Shown here in pieces: positions 55,595 through 64,000 of a DNA stretch of 64,000 bases. Position 1 is the first letter of the stretch. The number at the start of each line of letters is the position of its first letter. The notes under the pieces are model-generated. The model was not told the DNA's origin. It ran no database searches and worked only from the letters and a program-made list of their open reading frames with translations. The position numbers and the translations under genes are program-made. The DNA comes from Apoderus coryli (lineage: Eukaryota; Arthropoda; Insecta; Coleoptera; Attelabidae), in assembly GCA_911728435.2 (NCBI GenBank), contig OU452199.1, positions 5,714,860-5,778,859 on the forward strand. Reading direction: 5' to 3'.

Positions 55595-55975
55595 ATTGTA
55601 AACTCCCAAAAAACTGTATTATTTTATGTTGGTTGTGAGTAATGTGAATTCGACTTCTTGTGCAACGTATGTAATAAAAGTTTGTAAAATTAAAAGAAGT
55701 TAGCTCTGTATTTACACCACCAAACCCCAAATCTACACATGGTCCTTCGAGCCGGCTGTCATATTTAGTTCTAGATCATCCCTAAAATAAGTCAAAGCCT
55801 ATTACTGTTCGTAGACCAGTCAGAATTTATTTAGTATTGTTTAGCACACAAATTTATTTAATTATACAAGTTAGTTAATTCATAGTTTAAACTTTAGATA
55901 TCATGCTTTTAACACATACAAAATTTACTTTTACCAAATGATATACAAATAACTAAATAGTTATTAAATATGTGT
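55595..55975. other. Spacer between convergent micro-ORF and LanC-like gene
   Basis: Holds both 3' UTRs. Nothing else recognised. Confidence 0.4.
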
Positions 55976-57344
55976 TCAGAATATATCAGAAAATGGAAAA
56001 CATGCCTGCTGTGGTGCGGTCATATCACCCACAAAACACGCGGTGCCGGCAAGACCCTCATACAAGCTGTATGGACTATCCGGCACTCGAGCTCTACTTT
56101 TAAACTCGGCACTTTGCATAAATTCGAAAAATTTGATCGCTCGATAAAAATATTTCGGTTCTTGTGTTAGTCGAAACATTATTAAAAAGACATAGGCATT
56201 ACCGGCTATGCCATGACATATGCCTGGTCCTTTTCGTAAGAGACCTTTATTCCAAATTAAGTCAGCCATGTTGCGACATGAGGTTAGGTAGATTTGGTTG
56301 CCGCTCACAAGGAAAGCTTTTGCCATTACGTAGAACATTCCACCAGCTCCATGGCACCATTGAACAAGAAGTTCAGATTGGGAGGAGGATACTTCGTCAG
56401 GGGCTGCCGGAAAATTACCTGAAAAAATTAAAATGTTAGGTAAAATAAAGTTCAAATATTTTACACTATCATACCATCTGGTGTTTGTAAGCTTAGTAGA
56501 TAATTTATGCTTCTCCACACTCTGTTTGCATAGTCAGGATTCGCTTCCAAGTAACCAGGAACTGAAAGCAAAGTCTGTAATATGGAACACAATCCGTGAG
56601 CCGCTCCCAAATATTCCGTTTGATAGTACGCATACATTAGGGGACATTGACAGTGATGCCGTTGAGAATAATCAATTCCTGATTCAACAACCAGTTTACT
56701 TATTTCGTAGATATCTGATTTCCGGATTTGAGTATTAGTTTCTTTTGCCAACCACAATGCTCCCGTTATATAGCCTAAAATACAGAAAGTTTATTTCGAC
56801 CATTTTTACTCAAAAGTAATGAATAATTTGAAGTACATAAATACTTATTGTTGTGTTTACCTGTTCTTCCTACAAAAAGTTCATCGGATCCACATTTCAA
56901 AAAGTTTTTCACCTTACAAGTTTCCGCAATTGCATAAAACTTATCTTTAAAATTATTGCTTTGTACGTCATCACCAAGTGAATGAAATACAGCAGCAGCG
57001 ACTGCATAAACGCCACTTGCCCCTAAGATAAATGCAACAGCATCTTTAACACCTGATCTAGTTGATGTAAGAATAGCGGGTTTAATATATTCTACAGCTT
57101 TCTGGAGAAAATTATTCTTCTGATCTAGTAACATTGGTAGTTTGCTTAAGTGATAGTACATGTATGCGATGCCTGCTGTACCGAGATAGACGCCATCGTC
57201 GGAATTATCTGGTAAGGGTTTGAATTTGTGTTCAATATCCAAAATTATTTCATTTAAATATTTGTTCAGATTTCCTTGAGGTAGTACAGGTATTCCAGTT
57301 GATTGGTAATCAGGATAGGGATTAGGGAAATATCTTGGCGACAT
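55976..57344 (-). CDS. LANCL3: LanC-like protein (LANCL3/2-type)
   Basis: Three exons on the minus strand: 56861-57344, 56475-56774, 55976-56418, in phase, 408 aa. The protein is an alpha/alpha barrel of repeated GxxG motifs: GVYLGTAGIAYMYYHLSK, GASGVYAVAAAVFHSLG, CGSDELFVGRTGY, EYLGAAHGL, WCHGAGG, GPGICHGIAGNAYVF, YSLYEGLAGTACF. The three zinc ligands of the family are present at Cys283, Cys329 and His330. Animal LANCL proteins bind zinc and glutathione and have been shown to add glutathione to dehydroamino acids in damaged proteins. The sequence around CGSDELFVGR and GPGICHG is closest to LANCL3 from memory; LANCL2 is the alternative. Complete and undamaged. Confidence 0.92.
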
Positions 57345-58094
57345 TTTTTGAATGATATCGGCTTTGCTCGATAATTTTGTGATGATTCTTGTTATAAGCC
57401 TTTGAAAATAAATTAAGTTACTACAAAATCACTAGAAAAATAAAAATTGCAATATTTACATTTTTTAAAATTCAGTAGACGACAAATGAATGATGTCAAC
57501 GAAATGTCAAAATCATTAAAACTAAAAAACTCTTTTCAGTCTTCAGTTCAACCCATAGAAATCTTATATTATATATGTACTCTAGAATGCTAATTAAATC
57601 CAGCCGAATACCAAAAAGTGTAACGGGTATGCAGAGTTTTCACGAACTACGCATGCTCCTCAGTAACTTATTTTCAGTACAGAGCTGCCATATTTAAAAC
57701 TATTTTGTCGTTCGCCTTACAGAATTTATGCGACATATCTGTTTTATAAATAAATCCATATGTTGCGTCATACGAAACGGCTTGACAAAATCAAATAATT
57801 AAATGTTATCGGTAAAATTGCATACTGTTTAGTTTTCAGCAATATGAACGAAACATTTTTTTCCAAATCTTATTAAATTTAGGAGATTTCGCAACAGCGT
57901 CTGTTTTCGAAAATGACGTTTCTCGTAGTGGGAATATCTGTCAGAGTCGGCTTCACAACAATTCAGATAGGTTTTATAATTGAGTTATGGTTTTATTCGT
58001 GGTATATTTTAATTGTTGATAAATATACCTATTTGTGATTAAAATTGTTTTTAATATTTGTTATTTTGGTTTTAGTTCGTTTATTTAACAAACA
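57345..58094. other. Divergent promoter region (LanC-like and THAP gene)
   Basis: About 750 bp with no ORF of note. The two flanking genes are transcribed outward. No repeat recognised. Confidence 0.45.
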
Positions 58095-58759
58095 ATGAGG
58101 TGTATAGTGTTGTGGTGTAAAAATCAAGGTCTCATTCCTGGTATTAAATATTTTCAGTAAGTTATTGTTTCGGGTTTCTAACAGTCTCAGTTTGAGTCAA
58201 TATGATACCATTGACATGATACTCATTTTTAGCTTGACAAAAAAAAGACATGATGCTTGGATGCGGGCATTGGGATCCTAGTCCAGAAAATGTATGTGAT
58301 GGGAATGTCATATGCAGTAAGCATTTCGCTGCAGAAAATATCATTTGTAGAGAAGACGGCCAGAGGATCACCCTCGTACCCGATGCAGTTCCCAAACTTT
58401 TGTTGAAAAGAAGAGATTATGTAAATGAGAGTGGAAGTTAAATTCTTAATCGTTTGATATCAAGACACTGTTTACTTAAAAGCAGTCTGTCAAAAATGCA
58501 TGATATGTATGTCAAGAATATATTTCCTACGTTGTGTAGGTACACAAAGTTCGTTTGAATTCTGTTGTTAAACTGGAATATACTTAATTATAGAATCCTC
58601 CATGCAATTGCTGAGAATACAAGTTCTATCAACCATGTTTTGTCACAAAATATTATTGCGAGTAGTACGGATGATATGGAAGTGGTTTACATGGACACGG
58701 AAAATATTTGTGAAGTCACTGTTTCTTGCACCCCTTCTTTGAAGGCTGTAGAGAGGTAA
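58095..58759 (+). pseudogene. THAP-domain gene with an apparent frameshift
   Basis: Exon 1 (58095-58156) encodes MRCIVLWCKNQGLIPGIKYF with the C-x4-C of a THAP zinc-coordinating DNA-binding domain. Exon 2 begins at 58233 after TTTTTAG and encodes LTKKRHDAWMRALG, but that frame stops at 58279. The rest of the domain, HWDPSPENV, VICSKHF (C-x2-H) and VPDAVPKLL, is one frame over. A one-base indel near 58268 would explain it. Exon 3 (from 58594) ends at TAA 58757-58759 and is acidic and non-domain. THAP proteins are often domesticated P-element relatives. It is either a recent pseudogene or a sequencing error. Confidence 0.65.
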
Positions 58760-59976
58760 GACGCCTAAGGTGGTTGTATAAACAAACATATTTTATATAA
58801 TAATAAAATAAATCATTAGAATGCTCATGTCCTTAAGATATTTTCCAGTATCAGAATTTTTACTTATTTCTCGTTTCTGCTTAGATTTATTATTATTGGG
58901 TTGTACCTGTTAGACAATAAAGTATTGAGATACTTAATGTAATTTTTTGTTTCTTAAATTCCTTTATTCCATTTTCTTATGTGAATGTTACCAAATGGTA
59001 AAATTTAATTTTAAATATACCTATAACAGTAATATAACATTTAATCAAAGCCGGTCCTGTTGAAAAATAAGTTACTGATCATGCGCATTATGGACAGCTC
59101 TACACTTTTGGTTACATTTTTGTACTACGGGATTATCATTCTAGAGTATATATATATATATATATAATATAAGATTTCTGTGGTTCAAACACCTTTCGGT
59201 GAGATCAGAGTCACAGAATTCTGTGTCAGAGTAGTCCAGCACTTGATAGCGTTTGTGAAAGATTGGATGGGTAGAGTAGTTATTGACTACATAGTGGTGG
59301 ATGCTGGCAGTCGAGGACCGTGGCACAAAAACGGGTATGTTTTGTGGACCGTGGTTCGGATTCCACACTTTAGGTCCCTACTTACTCTGGCTGGATAACA
59401 GTTCCATGACATGATGCCAATAGTACAGAAAAAAACTAAACTGTCAACAAATTTTGTATATATGGAAGCGACTGAAATATGCGTTGAACGTCTAGGGTTT
59501 CACGTTGAATTAACCGAAAATATTATTCACTCATATTTACTTATAAATGAAAAATCAAAGTCAAAAAGAGGTCATCTTCAGTAATTGAAGCTTCCACTTT
59601 TTAGGGCTTGCGTTGTCCTGATATTCTAATTATCCCAACGCAAACATGCTCTTGTTATGGATTATACAAGAATCAATCAATTTAATATTGCATTGTTTTT
59701 AAAGACAATGCCTATGGCTACATTTCTTGAATGATTCCCAACTCGATAAGTATTTTATCAAAACGCATTTTACATCGGTGGAAAAGACAAAAAAAGACCG
59801 TATATTTAAATATTTGATTTTCAAAAAATGATTACATTAATTTGAATTTATTGATACACTACATTATTAAATTAAAAATATTATATTAACTAACTATACA
59901 TTTGTAAATAATTAATTTAAATGCTTAAAAAAATCTAAACCCTATATTATGCTATATAGGGAATGTGACATAAAAC
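58760..59976. other. Intergenic with SINE and microsatellite
   Basis: AATAAA at about 58803 and 58917 may serve the THAP gene. A (TA)n run sits at 59147-59168, directly before a SINE-like element at 59181-59450. The remainder up to the FAF1 stop is AT-rich without features. Confidence 0.5.
59181..59450 (+). mobile_element. SINE-like element, family 2 copy 2
   Basis: GGTTCAAACACCTTTCGGTG, GATTGGATGGGT, GCTGGCAGTCGAGGACCGTG and GTGGTTCGGATTCCACAC match the copy at 41861-42119, with an internal partial duplication of the GACCGTGG segment. Confidence 0.6.
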
Positions 59977-62900
59977 TTAACGTTCTTCTAATATCACAGT
60001 TTCTTGAGGATACAGTTTTAAATCTTTGAGGGTTTGGTTTACGTCCAATGCTGTCAACTGCAAAACATACAAATCAAAACATTATTGTTTATCTACATCT
60101 ACTAAAAAACCATATTAGAGTTTTTGACACACTTGTCATTTTAATTAGCGTTCACGTTATTTCAGTAGGTAATAAAAGATATAATGGTTTCACATCATCG
60201 CTATTTCTTCTAACTTGTCAAAATTAATTAATCTAGTAAACACCATGGTAATAACTCTCTAGGTAGGATATCGACCGGTTCAAAATAAGTCGAGTTCGCG
60301 CAGTGACGTCATATGTGCCAAGCGAATACTTGCATGTCATGGACTGTATGATAAACGATGAGGCTTGGATTCGATAAACAAACATTTTTTACTTGTGGCA
60401 CTAAAAGAATATAATACCTACTTGCGCACAACCGAGGCGACATCCTACCTAGAGTTATTGTAGCATGAGTAATGGCTTTTTGCTTTTTATAGATCATGGT
60501 TGAAGAAAATCTTAACTATTTTTTATTATTATTGAAAAGCTGACTATGCACTCGAAGTTAAAGAACAACTAATGGCATTCCTAAATAGTTTATTTCAAAT
60601 TTGCCAATAAATCGGGGTTATTCATAACTCAACTAAAAATCTTCACCAGTCTACTTACGTCTCTCCTTGGCCAACTTGAAATTACTTTGTATTCGTCAGT
60701 AGGAAAACCTTCAACCACTAGGAAATCTAACAAAACCTAAAACAAACCCAACTCTTTTAAGATATAGAAATGTAACTACTAATTTTCTAATTACCTTAAG
60801 TGGTGTGTTTCCATGAAATCTCCTCTCTATATGTTTTCCCTTAGGCAATCGGAATCGTATTTTTGTGATACCATCACCTTGATCTAATGCTGGTTCCGAA
60901 GGTAAACTGGATTCTACCTTTTTCCTATAAGCCTCTTTTTTAGCAGCACTTTCAGCCTTTTCATTTTCAATTCGTGTTCGAGCCTCAAATTCTGCTTGTA
61001 CTTGGACCCTTTTAGCTTCTTCCTTTGCCCTACAATTAAACAAATTATAATAATGTATTGAGAACAAGAGATCAGATCATATAATAATACCTGTCAGCTT
61101 CCAAACTTTCATGATAGGCTTGGTCTTGTTCCCATTTCACTAACTCCCTTTCAGCTCGTTCATGTTCCTCTTTTACTTCAATGGTTTGATGTCCTGAGTA
61201 TACTTCTACGCATTCAATTAGCGTAGATAATAATTCATTAACACCGACGTTACCTGTATCATCAAAAATGCAATGATTAAGTAGTTGAAAGTGAAAAGTT
61301 GTTACTACTCTCAATTAACTTTCTTAGTTATGAAGATATTTTAGACAAATTTGTTTGCAATCTCTGGAGAAGCGTAGACATTTAATTAGTAGTTCGTGTA
61401 TAAAATAATAATATTCTAGGCATAAACTAGCCACGTTCACAGCCTCTTTAGCCAAGCCATGAAACAGTATATTTGGCAACGTCAAGTTCCAGTCGATTTG
61501 TGTTTACTAAATTTTGTGTAAGTTACAACACCGGATAAACTGTTTGTTAATAAAATAAAGTGGTATAAGCTGCGGCATAGTGCTTCTCGTATACCTACTA
61601 AGCAGTGGAAGTGTCTTTTGTACGAGGGTTTTTATGTATATTTAAGAATTATTATTATTAATAATTTCAGCTGGATTTTTAGGTAAGTTAACAATTTTCT
61701 GAGACCAAATTTACTGGATGATAATTACTTTCAACCGGATGGAACTTTAACAAAAATAATAAAATTAAAATTCTATGTGTTTTATATATTTTTATTTCCA
61801 TAGTGAAAATCAAGTGTGTAGAATAATTTAAAAAGAAAATATATTAAAAATACAGTCCACTTTCTTATTATTAGTTATCCAGCGTTATTAATCCAAAACA
61901 TTGGTCCTTCGAAGTTTTGGTTGTCAAATTTTGTGGCAAAATATTTGGCATTGTTCAATTTGGACGAATTTCAAGGTATTGGAAAAGAATAATTAATAAT
62001 GAGACTTGTGCACCGATATAACTCGACCTTCTGTATAATACACAACCACGAGCTCAGCTTCTGATACCAGAATCAATAATCTTCTTCAATACTTTGAAAT
62101 TCGTCCAAATTGAACAATGCCAAATAGTTTGCCAGAAAATTTTACAACCAAAACTTCGAATACGAGATCCGGCTCGACGGTCCAATGTTTTGGATTAATA
62201 ACGCTGGTTGACTAATAATAAGGAAGTGGACTGTATTTCTAATATATTTTGTTTTTAAACTATCTGACAAAACTACCTGACATAAATTAAATTATTTTAC
62301 ACACTTGTTTTTCACTATGGAAATAAAAATATATAGGAAATGGGCTTGTTTAACAAAACAAGACTTAAAATCCGAGAGTTTGTCTGTCTGTCAACCACTA
62401 TACTTTCACCAGACGGCCGTTTCGTCGATCCACGACTCATCAGTGGTGATCGGTCAGTAGTTGACAGCCAAACTCTCGTAAATAATGTGGTATATACCCC
62501 ACACGGTACAGAGATGTAAAAGGATCATACATCTCTGTACCGTGTGGGGTATATACCACATTATTTACGAGAGCTTGGCTGTCAACTACTGACCGATCAC
62601 CACTGATGAGTCGTGGATCGACGAAACGGCCGCCTGGTGAAAGTATAGTGGTTGACAGACAAACTCTCGGATTTTAAGTCTTGTTTTGTTAAACAAGCCC
62701 ATTTCAAATATAGGCGATGCCGCTTAAGGGAGTATCGGCGCGTCTATGTGTTGGTAGTTGCTTTATGGGGCCAGAGACCTCCCAGGCAGCCGATATAGGA
62801 ACTGTTGTTCACTTGGCGTACTACCAACGAAAACTAGATGTCGCCAAACACATCCTTTTAAAAATATATAGGTTACGATAAAACGTTACATACTATACAA

Positions 62901-64000
62901 TATAAATAACACTATGTTACAAAATAGTTTCGTTGCGACAGCCCACCGGCCGAGTATGTACAATAGACTGATCTATTAACCGAATTGCGGTGTTGCCATT
63001 GTCTGTTCATGGCTTGTCTAAAGAAGGCTGTGTCGCCATTAATTAATTAAATTGTGTGGATCTGACTTAGAAGTTTTGGTCGAATTGGGTTTTAATTAAA
63101 TTACCATTCCACTTTGTATAAGAATAACATTTGTCAAGTAATTATTTAAAACAGCACTTACCATTGATTACGCTAAACACCTCAGTAGTGGACCGTATCC
63201 TCATAATCAACACCATAGCAGGCAATCTATCCACAGGTATATTTCGCAAGCTCAATGCTGCTGTCGAGCCCAAACAATTAGCCACAGCCGTTTGGAATTT
63301 CTGTCTGTTACTCTCAAATGTTATATCCCAGCCCCATAATATAAAATTTTTCTCAATCATCTGCATAACACTTTCAAATCCTAATAGTTGTGTACAAAAT
63401 ACATTTGTAAGAACACTGGCGTCGTGGTGTAAATAAATAGCTAGAATTTTTCTCTAAAAACAGAGTATTTGGCTCAATGGGATGAGAAAAAATAATATAC
63501 GAAAGTTTGACTTACATCTTTTGCTGGTTTCGAGCATGCTTCTTTCAATGCGTCTTCCAATGTGCCTTGATAGAATGGTGGATGAATAGGACCGTAACGT
63601 GCGGTGAAGTTTACTGAGAATGTTATACTACCAACTATTTCATCTTCTACGTTATCCGGTACTGAAAAAGATTACAAATATAGCCGAAATATTTTACTTT
63701 GGAAGAACTGACAAAAGAATATGTGAAAACACAGTAAGCAGGAAAAATACAAAATCGGTAATAGGTTGATATCTTCAAAACAAATCAAAATGGTCATATA
63801 ATTCTTAAACGATTGCATCTTAAGGGTTTGGGGGCTATTCATAGTCTTTAACAGATGTGCACAAAGTTCTCGTTGCAAAACCGGAGACGACAAGATAATA
63901 ATAAACGGTTTGAAACTTTTTGAACAGAAACTGAGAAAAGTCTTACTTAATGGTTCCATTCGTTTCGTAGAAACATCATTATCCACAAAATAATCATCTT
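59977..64000 (-). CDS. FAF1: FAF1 / Caspar (UBA-UAS-UBX p97 adaptor), C-terminal part
   Basis: Seven minus-strand exons are inside the window: >64000-63947, 63661-63516, 63453-63162, 61253-61091, 61029-60795, 60736-60659, 60057-59977; phases agree. The N-terminal UBA and ubiquitin-like parts lie beyond the window. Seen here: the UAS thioredoxin-like domain (ALKEACSKPAKDRKILAIYL, then HHDASVLTNVFC), a charged coiled coil (KWEQDQAYHESLEADR onward) and the UBX domain (ITKIRFRLPKGKHIERRFHG to YPQETVILEER). UBX binds p97/VCP; FAF1 delivers ubiquitylated clients, and the fly orthologue Caspar restrains Imd immune signalling. The UBX FPR signature reads WPR here (SSWPRRD). The large intron 61254-63161 is filled with mobile elements. 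Confidence 0.92.
60249..60459. mobile_element. Small MITE in FAF1 intron
   Basis: Termini AATAACTCTCTAGGTAGGAT and the inverse ATCCTACCTAGAGTTATT (two-base difference) enclose about 210 bp without ORF. Confidence 0.5.
61784..62335. mobile_element. Long-armed inverted-repeat MITE
   Basis: Arms of about 200-250 bp (61784-61982 and 62086-62335) are imperfect inverted repeats: TATTTTTATTTCCATAGTGA against TCACTATGGAAATAAAAATA, and GAACAATGCCAAATA against TATTTGGCATTGTTC. No ORF. The foldback at 62337 is inserted at or next to its right end. Confidence 0.75.
62406..62449 (-). ncRNA. Hammerhead ribozyme (all core elements present)
   Basis: Read on the minus strand: stem I 5' strand UCACCA, core CUGAUGA (62437-62443), stem II GUCG-UGGAU-CGAC, GAAA (62420-62423), stem III of two pairs (A-C/G-U) closed by GGCC, cleavage triplet GUC (C at 62412), then stem I 3' strand UGGUGA, six pairs. 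This is a type I hammerhead with minimal stem III, the form known from satellite and retroelement ribozymes. Identified by hand from the consensus. Confidence 0.75.
62597..62640 (+). ncRNA. Hammerhead ribozyme in the opposite arm, cleavage site altered
   Basis: Same architecture on the plus strand: CACCA, CTGATGA (62603-62609), stem II, GAAA (62623-62626), CGGCCG, TGGTG (62635-62639). The base before the cleavable C is C instead of T (62633), which breaks the conserved A15.1-U16.1 pair and should disable self-cleavage. Confidence 0.65.

Larger units (their letters stand above)
62337..62705. mobile_element. Near-perfect foldback element containing hammerhead ribozymes
   Basis: Left arm 62337-62518 and right arm 62528-62705 are inverted repeats around a 9-base loop; the only clear differences are one extra CTGT in the left arm and a few substitutions. 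A hammerhead ribozyme motif is in each arm on opposite strands. The near-identity means a very recent origin or an active element. Confidence 0.9.
61436..63036. mobile_element. Composite repeat block in FAF1 intron
   Basis: Left end CACAGCCTCTTTAGCCAAGC and right end, inverted, CACAGCCTTCTTTAGACAAG are related to the repeat at 50278. Two further inverted-repeat elements (61784-62335 and 62337-62705) sit inside. No coding capacity seen. Confidence 0.5.

Overview
This is a 64 kb piece of an animal nuclear genome, almost certainly an insect. A beetle is plausible but not proven. It is AT-rich, its genes are split by short GT-AG introns, and introns and intergenic DNA are full of mariner/Tc1 elements, MITEs, tRNA-derived SINEs and broken non-LTR retrotransposons. 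Exon boundaries were placed by hand from splice signals, reading frame and recalled family architecture. No alignment was run.

Layout. 1-1213: debris of a foldback element and a palindromic mariner relic. 1214-3461 (+): SLC46-type transporter, followed by a duplicate of its last exon. 4206-4378 (+): lone C2HC zinc-finger exon. 5728-15895 (+): complete elongation factor 2 (13 exons, 844 aa), with an apparently intact Tc1/mariner transposon (9377-11463) in an intron. About 16.3-33.1 kb (+): no long ORFs, but a multi-exon non-coding snoRNA host gene carrying at least 38 box C/D snoRNA copies in five families. 33205-34771 (-): PRRC1. 36047-40456 (+): sorting nexin 1/2. 48035-49903 (+): PABPN1/Pabp2. 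50.6-52.3 kb (-): broken non-LTR retrotransposon. 55445-55594 (+): 49-aa membrane micro-ORF. 55976-57344 (-): LanC-like protein. 58095-58759 (+): frameshifted THAP-domain gene. 59977 to beyond 64000 (-): FAF1/Caspar.

Main finding. The 17-31 kb block is a locally amplified snoRNA host gene resembling the UHG/Gas5 type. Exon plus snoRNA cassettes repeat many times, including a tandem array of about 329 bp units. Guide segments match universal 18S and 28S rRNA words (TGGCCGTTCTT, AACAGGTCTGTGA, CTGGGGCGGTA, CCTGTTGAGCTT, ACCCGAAAGATG). Together with eEF2 and possibly its TOP-type leader, this places ribosome-related functions side by side, although co-regulation is inference.

Second finding. 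Hammerhead-ribozyme-like cores occur in several repeats. The clearest is in a near-perfect 369 bp foldback at 62337-62705, where one arm carries every core element including a GUC cleavage site and the other arm has a disabled site.
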